Shown piece by piece: positions 53,873-63,585 of a DNA stretch of 64,000 nt. This stretch comes from Entamoeba invadens IP1 (Eukaryota > Evosea > Mastigamoebida > Endamoebidae), in the NCBI RefSeq assembly GCF_000330505.1, contig NW_004443615.1, forward strand, positions 128,666 to 192,665, in the 5' to 3' direction. Under the pieces are notes generated by a model. It was not told the origin of the DNA and made no database searches. It was given only the letters and a program-made list of their open reading frames with translations. The first letter of the stretch is position 1; each line of letters starts with the position of its first letter. The position numbers and the translations under genes are program-made.

Positions 53873-55486
53873 TTATTTGGTGGCAACAATTTTATTGTAG
53901 ATCTGGTCCGTCAAACGTGCAACAAGTTCATTGTCTTGTTGGCACTTCTTAGTGGTACACTTAGTGATTTTCTCCATTTGCTTTGCAGTGTCTTGTAATA
54001 TAAGATGGCATTTTTTAATCGCCTTTTTAGCGACTTTCTTTGGCTTCGCTACAGCCTTAACTACTTCCTTAGTTTGCTTTTCGACGGGACTCTCTTCCTT
54101 CTTCTCTTCCTTCTTCTTTTCCTTCTTCTTTTCCTCCGTCTTTTCCTCAGTCTTTACTTCCTTCTTCTCTACCTTCTTTAACATCTGTTTCATTTCTTTC
54201 TTTGGGATATCAGCGCTCTTCGCCATCTTCTTCACTTCCTTCACCATAATCTCTTTGACCATTTTCTTCGCCTCACTCTTTGGAACCAATTTCTTCAGAG
54301 CGGCCTTCAATTTTTTTTGAGCTTTTTGAATCACTTTGACGTCTCCTCCGGATTTCAAAATCGCCTTCTTCGCAATTTTCTCGGCTTTCTCAACAGCCTT
54401 CTCCACTTTAGTCGTCATTGCAACGGCCACTTTGTTTGTTTTCATCGCAAGTCTCAGCTTGCATTTCTCCTTCAGCAGTCTTTGAATCTTCAGCTTATAC
54501 TCAAGCTCAAGAGTTCGTTCCTTATACATCGAGACGATGTTCTCGTTGATTAATTGTTGTTTCAAAGCGTTGATTTGCCCTGTTATATCGGTATATTGAC
54601 TCTTCATCTTTCGATATTCTCTCTTCAGTCCTTTCAATTGTCTTCTGACGGTCTTCATCGCCTTACAAGAGCATGTGGCTGTCTTCTTATATGCCATTAA
54701 TTTGATCTTGTTGATCTGTTCAGCAGCTTCTCTTAAGACCTCTGCAATATACTTGACGGAGTATCTTCCTTGTATAATACCTTTCAACTTGTGGACCATT
54801 TCTTTCGCCTTCTCTTGTTGTTTCTCAGTGGTCGGTTGTTTAAGGTCGACTCTCTTTAAGATGGCCTCGTACTTTGGCAACAATGCCTGAGCAGCTTGTT
54901 TCTCGAGTTGGGCATTAATTGGTTTGCCGATGAATTTCTCTTTCTTGAAGTACTTAATGGCAGCACGAGCAGACATCTTGACTGCTTTCACTGCTTTGCG
55001 AGCTACACGTTTGACTTGTTTCTTCACTTGAACTTGCTTTCTTTTGACAACGGCTTGTTTTCGTCGTTGCGCGTTAAGACGGGCAAGTCTTGCTCGACAC
55101 TTCTTACCTCTTCTTCCCTTTGGGCACTTTCTATTGTGTCTTCTTTTGTTATGTCGGCTATATCTTCTGTGGTGTCTTCTCCCCCCACGGCGGTGATGTC
55201 TTCTTCTTCCTCTCCATGATCTTCCGTGTCTTCTTCGTCGTCTATCTTCATCATCGTCGTCATCGGAGAGTTCGAAGTCATCATCATCATCTTCTTCATC
55301 CTCCTCTTCCTCATTATCTTCTTCTTCTTCGTCGTCGATGTCAACTTCATCGTCTTCATCAGACGCGATTTCATTTTCTAAATTAAACTCATCCTCATCT
55401 GTGTCAAAAACGTCTTGGACTTCGTGGTCATCCTCGACTGCTTGTACATAGGACAAACACAGTAATGCAAACAGTAAGAATTTCAT
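53873..55486 (-). CDS. Secreted charge-segregated protein, acidic block then basic block
   Basis: The 537-residue product starts with a signal peptide (MKFLLFALLCLSYVQA). Residues 17-80 are almost entirely Asp and Glu with Ser, and residues 81-130 are mostly Arg and His (RRRRRHGRSWRGRRRHHRR). The remaining 400 residues are Lys/Ala/Glu-rich and helical, probably coiled coil, with a few cysteines (CPKGRRGKKC, CSCKAMK). No membrane anchor or ER retention signal is visible at the C-terminus (NKIVATK). I do not recognise the family. Entamoeba has other Lys/Glu-rich surface or secreted proteins such as KERP1, but similarity beyond composition is not shown. Binding to polyanions such as glycans or nucleic acids, or folding back of the two charged blocks, is plausible. 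Confidence 0.85.
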   Translation of the reverse strand: MKFLLFALLCLSYVQAVEDDHEVQDVFDTDEDEFNLENEIASDEDDEVDIDDEEEEDNEEEEDEEDDDDDFELSDDDDDEDRRRRRHGRSWRGRRRHHRRGGRRHHRRYSRHNKRRHNRKCPKGRRGKKCRARLARLNAQRRKQAVVKRKQVQVKKQVKRVARKAVKAVKMSARAAIKYFKKEKFIGKPINAQLEKQAAQALLPKYEAILKRVDLKQPTTEKQQEKAKEMVHKLKGIIQGRYSVKYIAEVLREAAEQINKIKLMAYKKTATCSCKAMKTVRRQLKGLKREYRKMKSQYTDITGQINALKQQLINENIVSMYKERTLELEYKLKIQRLLKEKCKLRLAMKTNKVAVAMTTKVEKAVEKAEKIAKKAILKSGGDVKVIQKAQKKLKAALKKLVPKSEAKKMVKEIMVKEVKKMAKSADIPKKEMKQMLKKVEKKEVKTEEKTEEKKKEKKKEEKKEESPVEKQTKEVVKAVAKPKKVAKKAIKKCHLILQDTAKQMEKITKCTTKKCQQDNELVARLTDQIYNKIVATK

Positions 55487-56410
55487 ATAATATATTATTC
55501 AATTCCAGTTCTTGTCCGAACCTCCCTTTTTACTATTTATTTAACATTTATTAACTATCTTTTTACTATTTTCATACTCTTTTTGTGGTGTTTTTGATTT
55601 CATCGGGTTGATGTGCATTTCTGCTTTGAAGAGTGTTTTTTTTTTAACTGCACGATTTTATATAAAAAAAATTCGTTGACTTTTTTAACAGTGGTAATAC
55701 ACATTTTTTTTTGCGGCAAAAAAAGTGGGTCTGTTGATTTATCTTTTTCGAGTTCTTCATTTTTTGTCCTTCTGAATTTCAATATTTTTGTGGTTCATAA
55801 CACTAGTTGATTTTTAATTGATTTTTTATTCTTTATTAGTTGTTTTATAATTTGTTTCGATTTAACTTTTGTAAAACGGTGTGTAATTACTTACATGTGA
55901 AATCCGTTTAAATATGTGTTTGTTTTCTTCCCGATTTGTAGCGTATTTTTTTGTGTTGTATTTCTTGTTTTTACAAACAGAAAACTTAAATTGATTATAA
56001 TTTTTGAATTAAATTAATAAGACTAATATTTAAACTAATTTGATTATAAAAACAAATCTATTTAAGATGGTGTGTAACAAATTATTTTGTTTAAAATTTG
56101 ATTTGTCCTCTTGTTTTTACTTCTTTTAATAATCGTTTTACCAAATTTTTTCTAATAAATTTTTTTTAGTATTGAAAACAAAAACATTTTTTTAATTATT
56201 TGTTGTGAAGAGTTGGAAATTATCATTGTTATTATATTTATAATTATAATTTAATAGTATTAAATTAACTATTATTATTTAATATATTATTTATATATTA
56301 AATAAAATATAGTAATATATCTAATATACTATAATTATTAATTAAATACCTCTATTACTCAGTAATTAATAATAGCATTTTAATACTATTTTAACTAATA
56401 AAAGAACCTC
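55487..56410. other. AT-rich intergenic region
   Basis: The spacer lies between two minus-strand genes. Several poly-T runs and short AT repeats (about 56220-56360) are seen. No coding sequence or RNA gene was recognised. Confidence 0.6.
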
Positions 56411-58969
56411 TCACTTATTTGAAGTAGTTTTTTTGAGGAATTGTCGACCAATTTCACCCGATCTAATCTTTTCGATGATGTCGAGCATAAGATCTGTATC
56501 TTTATCTGATCCGCCGACCTTATTAATTCTCATTCTTTTCATTTGGTCATAAGCGTTGAGTCTGTTGATAGCTTTAGACATCAACAAATTAGCGTGGAAT
56601 GAAGCGAGTATTCCGAAGAATAGGCGAGTGTCAACGACGTTTTGTATTTGTTGAGAGAAGAAGCACCACGATATCAATGTAAAGAAATTGGACAACACAT
56701 CTTCGCCATATTGGATGACGTCCATAGCTTTACTTTTGACTCTTCCGACCTCAGCGGTGACGACGTTCATATCTTCTTCACTCAATTGGTTTAATTCGTC
56801 TTTCATTCTTTCGACTTCACTCACCACACATCGAGCCTTTTTAATTTCTCCCTCCAAATCAGTCAAAGCTGCTGTTTTAACATCTCTGAGTTCATTCAAA
56901 AACACTTTAATTTCTTTACAGTTCTTCACTAACACGTCGAGCATAGTTTCTCCCGTCTGTACTTTCATGTTCTTAAACAACAATAAAGAAGACATATCAA
57001 ACCCTTCATTGGAATCATACAACTGCAGTTGCCCATTATAAAACGACACACCAGAAAAGACTTCCTTCAATGCACTACTCTTCTTCAACACTCGAACACC
57101 ATGCTCAACTGTAGATACCTTCTCACGTATCTCGTCCACCGCCTTCTCGACACTTTTGATTTGCGACCAGACTCCTATCTTTTGTAAGATGTTCTTACTC
57201 AACGCAATTCGTTTCATTAGCGTCTCCGGGGGGTTCAACGCTTGCGCTGACATCAGCTGGAACGCCTCCGCCTCAGTCGGAAGTGCCTTCTTCAGTAAGT
57301 CGAACGTCTTTTGGTCAAAGGCCTTTGAGTACATTAAAGTGAATGCCTCATACAATCTCGACTCACTCGGTTGTTTAGAGTACAACACGGACAAAGCGAC
57401 GAGTTTCTGAGCGTCGACGATGTATGAGAAGTTTGTTACGGTGACTTCTGAGACGAAGATGGTCTTTAGTTGTTTTTCTCTGACATGAGTGATTTTCATG
57501 TCGTCCCAAATCGTTGGTTTCTTTGGGTTTGGTGTGATCACAAGTCTTCTCCAAGGTATTCGAATGACTTTTTCTTGGGGTTCTAATTCAGCCTTTCTCA
57601 ATTCGACTTTTTCTGTTGTCTTTGGTTTTGTTTTTCTTGTCTCAAGGAATTTTGTTGTTCGGACTTTGTCGCGGGGAGTATTAAAAGTTTGTTGGGAACG
57701 CGTGAGCATTGGTTGCTTAATAGCAGTGGCTTGTTTCTCTTCAACTGTCTTATTTAATTCTGCTTTCTCTTGTTGGACACTATCTAACAGCACTTTGTAT
57801 TTCACCCACTCTTTGCGTAGCTCATCTTCAGACATTGTGTTCATTGCTTTGAGGATATCTTTTCTTAAAAGACTTTGTTTTAGAGGTTCGATCTCTTTTT
57901 CAATGGCATCAATGTCGTTTTTAACGGCATCAAACTCACTTCGATACGTCGGCAATTTACTGTTCATGTCTCTAATAAGATCATTCAAAGTGTTTAACTC
58001 CTTTTGTTGAGCTTCATTGTCTAATTTTAATTTACGCATTCGTTCCATTTCTTTGTCTATGGTATTCGCTAGTGACTTCTTCCCTTTAATGATTTCATCA
58101 GAATAGAAGTATTTCTCTAATTGATTGATTTGTTCTTTTAACTCATTCTTGCACGCCTTGTTCTTTAAATCGACAAGAATGTGGTGGACGCTTTGGTATT
58201 TCAATTTCATACGAATGCCATATTTCTTGTCTTGTGGGGCTACTTTCAGTATTCCATTCAGTAAAGTGATGGCATTTCCAACTGTTTCGATGTCATCAGA
58301 CTTCATCAAATTAACAACATTCGCTAAAGGCAATTCGTTTCTTTTGCTTGCTCGTTCTTTAACCGCATTCCATAGCATTTGGAAGCCACCGTAGTGAATT
58401 GCTACAAACAGTAAATCAAGGGCTTGTCGGCATGCGTTTGCTACAACACCCACATCAACCAATGAGAATAGGAAATTGATCATGTTCTCGTTGCTCACAC
58501 ACTTCTGCATCCCTGAGTCAAAACTCATGACGTTTCTTAAGAGGACTAAGCCATATGCTTGAACATTCCCTTCACACTTGGTCACCTTTTCTAAGATCAC
58601 GTCCATCCCTCCAAGTCGAGCAAATTCGGCTACATAACTTGGTATTGTAGTCTTCCCTCTCATTTGAAAGAATATCCTTTTGACCTCTTCCACATTAGTG
58701 GCTTTTAAAAGTTGGTCATAAGCAAGTCGAGCGGAAAATTCTGGGGCATAGTCCAGTTTCAATATATTTCCATCTTTAATACTTCCTATCGTTTGGTCCG
58801 TGATAACGCCATTTTCTAAAAACAGTGCGCACTGATCACTATCTTTCACATTCCCTTTTTCACAAAGTTCATCCACCAGCTTTTGTATAGGACTGGTGGG
58901 GTCGAGTTTGTAAGTAAATGTTGTTTCTGGACATCGTGGAACCTCCACAGATATATTTACGCTCAGCAT
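56411..58969 (-). CDS. Formin (FH2-domain actin nucleator) with ubiquitin-like and armadillo N-terminus
   Basis: The 852-residue product starts with a ubiquitin-like Ras-binding-type domain (about 1-78, ending DGNILKLDYAPEF). An armadillo-like GBD/FH3 region follows (about 80-290, for example YVAEFARLGGMDVILEKV). A coiled coil (about 290-400) and a basic linker come next. The FH2 domain begins near residue 480 (IWDDMKI, VDAQKLVALSVLYSKQPSE, LKKALPTEAEAFQLM, KVQTGETMLDVLVKNCKEI). FH2 dimers nucleate and elongate unbranched actin filaments, and the N-terminus would bind a Rho-family GTPase. The expected proline-rich FH1 segment before FH2 is not seen; only scattered prolines are present. The ubiquitin-like plus armadillo N-terminus resembles FHOD formins and ELMO proteins. 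Single exon. Confidence 0.9.
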   Translation of the reverse strand: MLSVNISVEVPRCPETTFTYKLDPTSPIQKLVDELCEKGNVKDSDQCALFLENGVITDQTIGSIKDGNILKLDYAPEFSARLAYDQLLKATNVEEVKRIFFQMRGKTTIPSYVAEFARLGGMDVILEKVTKCEGNVQAYGLVLLRNVMSFDSGMQKCVSNENMINFLFSLVDVGVVANACRQALDLLFVAIHYGGFQMLWNAVKERASKRNELPLANVVNLMKSDDIETVGNAITLLNGILKVAPQDKKYGIRMKLKYQSVHHILVDLKNKACKNELKEQINQLEKYFYSDEIIKGKKSLANTIDKEMERMRKLKLDNEAQQKELNTLNDLIRDMNSKLPTYRSEFDAVKNDIDAIEKEIEPLKQSLLRKDILKAMNTMSEDELRKEWVKYKVLLDSVQQEKAELNKTVEEKQATAIKQPMLTRSQQTFNTPRDKVRTTKFLETRKTKPKTTEKVELRKAELEPQEKVIRIPWRRLVITPNPKKPTIWDDMKITHVREKQLKTIFVSEVTVTNFSYIVDAQKLVALSVLYSKQPSESRLYEAFTLMYSKAFDQKTFDLLKKALPTEAEAFQLMSAQALNPPETLMKRIALSKNILQKIGVWSQIKSVEKAVDEIREKVSTVEHGVRVLKKSSALKEVFSGVSFYNGQLQLYDSNEGFDMSSLLLFKNMKVQTGETMLDVLVKNCKEIKVFLNELRDVKTAALTDLEGEIKKARCVVSEVERMKDELNQLSEEDMNVVTAEVGRVKSKAMDVIQYGEDVLSNFFTLISWCFFSQQIQNVVDTRLFFGILASFHANLLMSKAINRLNAYDQMKRMRINKVGGSDKDTDLMLDIIEKIRSGEIGRQFLKKTTSNK

Positions 58970-59332
58970 CTCTTTTAATAGTTCTATACATGTTGTAATG
59001 CCTTATTATAGTCTTTTGAAAGTAACCAAAGAACATGAAACATGGCATTTCATTATACAAGTTGTGCTGCTTTCATTTTACTATATATATATAATACTTT
59101 TATTAATAAACAATGATTTTATTTGATTGTGGTAAACTGTCGTAATAAATGCTGTTGTTTTTAAATGTTTTAAAAAATTTTTAAAAAATTCAAAAACGAC
59201 TTCTCATGTTATTGGAATAATACTTTTAATAGTTTTTTAATTGTAAATTTGTAGTTTTTATTTTGAAGGAAAAAGATAAAACCACTTGATTGTAACCCTG
59301 TTTTTCTTTTATTGCAACTTGAAAAGACGAAA
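58970..59332. other. Divergent promoter region
   Basis: This spacer separates the divergent formin and transposase-like genes. The sequence is AT-rich and no motif is recognised. Confidence 0.5.
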
Positions 59333-61285
59333 ATGTCAGAAGAATTCCCGACGAATCCTTTTAACAGTCAAGAAGAACACGTGTACATCATTACTTCACT
59401 ACATTTTTCTGAGTTAATTGCTTCCAAATTATTAATAGACTGCTCTGCTTTACCCGAGAGTGCTCTTCCGAAGATCCCGGAGACGACAAAGACGTATAAG
59501 ACGTTAAAGCCACCCGTCCCAACACTCGATGCGCTTCGAACGAATTACAACACAAGTAGTCCTGGAGACAAGTACACCAAAAAAGACATAGAAAATGCAG
59601 GACATCTTTTAGTACAGCTTGAAATGAATCCTCTCTTATTCAATCAAGTGAGTTTGAGAGCACAAGTTGGCTTTATTTTCAAGAATTATGGGAAAACGTC
59701 ATTTTGCACGGATAGGTCATGTGCTGTTTTATTAGGAACAAGTCACGGGAGAGTTAATAAAGACAAGAAGTGTAGTAGAAGTGACGAACAGCATGGAAGG
59801 AAGTGTGTTGGTCGTCCATATGTTGTTAAGCCGTTGACTCTTTTAGTCCTTCAAAAGTTTGTTCGATACGTGTTAGACCAGAAATTTGCAATTACAATGG
59901 GCTCTTTAATGGAAGTTATTAAAACAGTGCAACACAAGTACATCTCACGGGACACTCTCAGAAAGATTATAACAAAGGACTTCAATTTAAAAATGGTCTC
60001 TGGAACTCCTAAGCCATTTTGTGGTCTTACAGTGGAGCCTATAGATATCATCAACAACTATATTTCACTTTCAAAGTACAACACCACACGAGCTTGTTTA
60101 GTCTTTAATATCAGTGAAATTTCTCTACAAGATGATGTCTGTGAATTAGACAAAAAAGTGGAGATCATGTTACCTAAGAGTGTCGACACAGACACCATCA
60201 AAGTTGGGATTGGAAAGGTCCCCAAAAGGATTTCAATGCTCACAATGACGAGTTTGGACGGAAAGAGTTGTTGTACTGCATTTACTGTATTGAAGGACAC
60301 GGTTGCTTTAAGTGTAGCAAAAGAGTTTGACCACATCACTTTCATGAAGTCTGAGACGGGATACGTCACACAAGAGATCTTTGAGATGTGGGTGTTGAAC
60401 TTTGTCTTAAAGACAATCAGCGCAACGAAGACACAACTGGGACTCTCTCAGAAAGAGCCCAGTCTTATTCTTATGTCTGCGGGTGTTCATACACTTAACA
60501 CTCTGAAACGCCATTTTAACATCAACAACATCTTTGTTCACACTTTCCACGAAAGTACAGAGAACGTCGTCGACCCGTTTAAGTTGTGTCTTTATGAAGC
60601 AAAAATGGGTTTGCATATGACAAACACTTCGATGAGAGAATGCGCGAAGTTGAATGTTATTAAAGACTTGTTGTCGACTTTGTGTGAGAAAGAAGTCAAT
60701 TTGTCGAAGGGGAGGACTCCACTCTATTCTGATGCTCAAAAAATAGTCTTTGGTAACGTTCTTGGGACCTTTGGACATTCTGGAATACATAAAATGATAA
60801 CTGAGTCTTTTGAACAGAGCGGGATAGTGACGCGTTTTACTACATTGGCTTGGAGAATGTATGTTGATGTTAGTAGTTCGCAGAGATTTATAAGTCGCTT
60901 TAAGAAGTATTATGATGAGTGGGTCGAACCAAATAAGGATTTGAAAGACATGTTAACACCACCTGTTAACGACGCCGAAACACTTCCCGTTGTTGTTCCA
61001 TTTCAAGAACGCTCAATAGAAGAAAGGTTGAAGGTACAAATCAAAGAGCTGAGAGGTGTCCTTTCTGGGTATGAAAATATCAAAACTCGAATAGAGCAAA
61101 GTGGTGAAAATAACACACCACAAAATGCGGGAAATCTACTCACAACACATTTGCCTTTACTTAAACCAAATTTGAAAATTGAAAATCTGAAAATTATGAC
61201 CGACTTGGATGAAAGAGATTTGAAGGACCTTGTCTTCGAGCCTATTAAAGAAAATCAAAGCGATGTCGAATTCCATGATATGTGA
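59333..61285 (+). CDS. Transposase-derived protein of pogo/Tigger (DDE_1) type, active-site residues apparently lost
   Basis: The ATG at 59333 is used; an in-frame TTG lies 21 bases upstream. The product has 650 residues. A His/Cys-containing segment (FCTDRSCAVLLGTSHG) and a helix-turn-helix-like region (MGSLMEVIKTVQHKYISRDTLRKI) precede a DDE_1-like core. The core contains VFNISEIS where pogo-type enzymes have N-x-D-E, then SLDGKSCCTAF, TGYVTQEIFEMWVLNF, LILMSAGVHT where a D-x-H motif is usual, and VHTFHESTENVVDPF. The catalytic Asp positions are replaced by Ser and Met/Ser, and the third is uncertain. The C-terminus ends in a charged coiled region. This pattern suggests a domesticated or dead transposase that may still bind DNA. 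No terminal repeats were seen around the gene. Confidence 0.65.
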   Translation: MSEEFPTNPFNSQEEHVYIITSLHFSELIASKLLIDCSALPESALPKIPETTKTYKTLKPPVPTLDALRTNYNTSSPGDKYTKKDIENAGHLLVQLEMNPLLFNQVSLRAQVGFIFKNYGKTSFCTDRSCAVLLGTSHGRVNKDKKCSRSDEQHGRKCVGRPYVVKPLTLLVLQKFVRYVLDQKFAITMGSLMEVIKTVQHKYISRDTLRKIITKDFNLKMVSGTPKPFCGLTVEPIDIINNYISLSKYNTTRACLVFNISEISLQDDVCELDKKVEIMLPKSVDTDTIKVGIGKVPKRISMLTMTSLDGKSCCTAFTVLKDTVALSVAKEFDHITFMKSETGYVTQEIFEMWVLNFVLKTISATKTQLGLSQKEPSLILMSAGVHTLNTLKRHFNINNIFVHTFHESTENVVDPFKLCLYEAKMGLHMTNTSMRECAKLNVIKDLLSTLCEKEVNLSKGRTPLYSDAQKIVFGNVLGTFGHSGIHKMITESFEQSGIVTRFTTLAWRMYVDVSSSQRFISRFKKYYDEWVEPNKDLKDMLTPPVNDAETLPVVVPFQERSIEERLKVQIKELRGVLSGYENIKTRIEQSGENNTPQNAGNLLTTHLPLLKPNLKIENLKIMTDLDERDLKDLVFEPIKENQSDVEFHDM

Positions 61286-61749
61286 TATCTTAAACTATTT
61301 GTTTCTAATTTTTTATTGTTTTTTAAAGTAATTAACGATTATTGATAAAACATTAATTATTATTGGTATCGGAATATATTTTGGTGTTTTTTTACTAAAA
61401 ATCATCAGGATATTTTTTTATTTTCCGATAAAATGGTATTGTTGTATTATAACTTATTTTATTATAATTTATTTTTCATTAAAAATTTTACTATTATATT
61501 ATTAGTTAAATTTATAATTATTTTTACTATCTAATTACTAGTTAATTTTGAATATGTTTGATTAAGTGAATTTTTATTAAAATTATTGTTATTTTAACTT
61601 ATATCTATCAAATTACTATTAAACTAATAATCACCTTTAAAATACAATGTATTAAACAAATAGTTTCAAAATAGTATTTTCACCAATAAATAATGTATTA
61701 ACAAATAAATTAAATTATACTTTGAAAAGAACTTGAAAATTGAGAGGCG
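61286..61749. other. AT-rich intergenic region
   Basis: Spacer between two plus-strand genes. Only AT-rich sequence is seen. Confidence 0.6.
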
Positions 61750-63585
61750 ATGTTTTCTCGGAAACGTAATACAAAAGTCTTTACCTTTACTGTTGAAATA
61801 CGTGAGATTACTGGTCTTGACAAAGTGAACAACCGAGTAGTGTTTATGAAGTGGTGGCGTGGGTCGAAGAAGAAGAGTGGGACGTTGAAGATGGTGTTAG
61901 TGAATGAAGGCTGTGCAAACATCAACTCACGGTTTGTGTTTGACACTCGACTTCTCCAAAATGGTGATTCATTCAAGAAGAAAGAATTAATTCTCTCGTT
62001 AGTAGCCTCACAGTGTAAAATAGCGAAGGAAGAGGTGATCGCACGAGTCCGAATCAATTTGGCCGAGTATTGCAGATTTGAGGAAAAATTGTTTAAGTGT
62101 AATTTCGACGATGGTCCGCTGCGATATTCCGAGGCAATCATATCGATTTTCTGTGCCGAGAAGAACTCGTTTGTCACACTTGCTTTTCAAGACAAATTCT
62201 ACATTTTATAATAAATTAACTAATAACAAACTATTTATTGTGATGAAGCAAGAGAGTCTTACCGAACAGGTCGGTGTCGTCGCCGTACAGTATAGTTGTG
62301 AGTGAGGGTGCTTCTGCCGCGATTGAGAAGCGAATTGGGACTTCACATGTTTCGATGCAATCAGAAACGTCGCAAGAGACTTCCTTTCGCGAAGACACCA
62401 ATTCGATAGGTGAATTAATGCGGAGACTTGATGACTTAAAAGATCAGTTTGAAGCCAACGAGAAGGCTTTAGACGAGTTGGATCAACAAATCACAACATT
62501 AAAAGTTGAAAAAGACGAATTAGAGAAAGAGGGGCCATCAGTGACGAACTCGGAGTTCCAGTCCCAAGCGGATTACTTATTCCTCATTGATGGAGTGATG
62601 TTAAATAATGACATGTCCTTTGATGGGAATAACTCGACGATGTCAAATATCATTTGTTCGCATATTGAAAACGACGAGTTGTTTATAGAACCCGACTTAC
62701 ACGTGTTAGCACGACTGTTTGAAATTATTAACGGCATCATCCACTTGTCTGGAGGGTGTCCGAAGAGATTGTGTTTTTGGCTGTCGACGGTGTTGCGTGT
62801 GTATGCGTGGACTTGTATGAGTAAAACGCGACTTACAATGGACCAAACGATATTCGACAAATTCCGCGCGATCATGGAGAAGTGTGTGTCGGGGATATTA
62901 ACTGCTCTGACGGACTTCTCGAATGCAAAAACAACACTTTTTGAGGATCTCTTCTTTAATGTCAAATCGAAAAATAAGTCTGAGGCCGTGTTAAACCCCG
63001 TGACCACTGTTTTGAAGTGTATGAAAGAGATGAAAGTCGACGAACTGTTTGTGAAAGAGTACGTCAACCTCTTCTTTTCTTTTTTGGACAAACAACTCTT
63101 TGTTTATTTACTCAGAACGTGTCCAAAAATCACACAAGACATGGTGATGAATGTCGTCATCAAAATGGAAGAAACAAATCGGCTTATACTCGGGTCAAAT
63201 GATATGAAGCGATTCGAATACGTCAGCAAAGTCGTCAAAATTATCCCACTCAACATCGACTCCTTCCAACCCGCTGAATTATTCGCACAAGGAAATCCTT
63301 TAATTCTCCCACACTCAATGGTAGATTTGGTCAAAAAAATCTACCCACAACCGTTTGTTCTGTGTTCTATTCGAATTTTATTTGTACAAATGGAGTCTAT
63401 CATGTGGCATCTAGGTATAGTTCGGTTACTAGTAAAGAATAGTATTTATATTTAGCAAGAAGGCAACGATGACAAAATTGGTCGCTGCTCTCCCTCCAGT
63501 AAGAAAAGTTACTGTAGTCGACCCATATGCACAGGTCTCTTTAGGTACCGCAATCTTTCAAAATTTCATCTTCAAACAAAATTGA
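61750..63585 (+). CDS. NT-C2 (EEIG1/EHBP1-type) domain protein with helical C-terminal region, three exons
   Basis: Exons are 61750-62168, 62249-63352 and 63456-63585, encoding 550 residues. Both introns (80 and 103 bp) start GTTTGT and are phase 2, ending AAG and TAG. The N-terminus has the NT-C2 pattern: FTVEIREITGL, VVFMKWWRGSKKKSG, then FVFDTRLLQNGDSFKKKELILSLVA and ARVRINLAEYC. This domain occurs in membrane-traffic and cytoskeleton proteins such as EHBP1. A Ser/Thr-rich linker and a coiled coil (LMRRLDDLKDQFEANEKAL) follow, then a helical region (about 240-550) resembling a dilute (DIL) cargo-binding domain. The last exon supplies the C-terminal 43 residues (LVAALPPVRKVTVVDPYAQV). A protein linking membranes to actin or motors is a reasonable inference. 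Confidence 0.82.
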
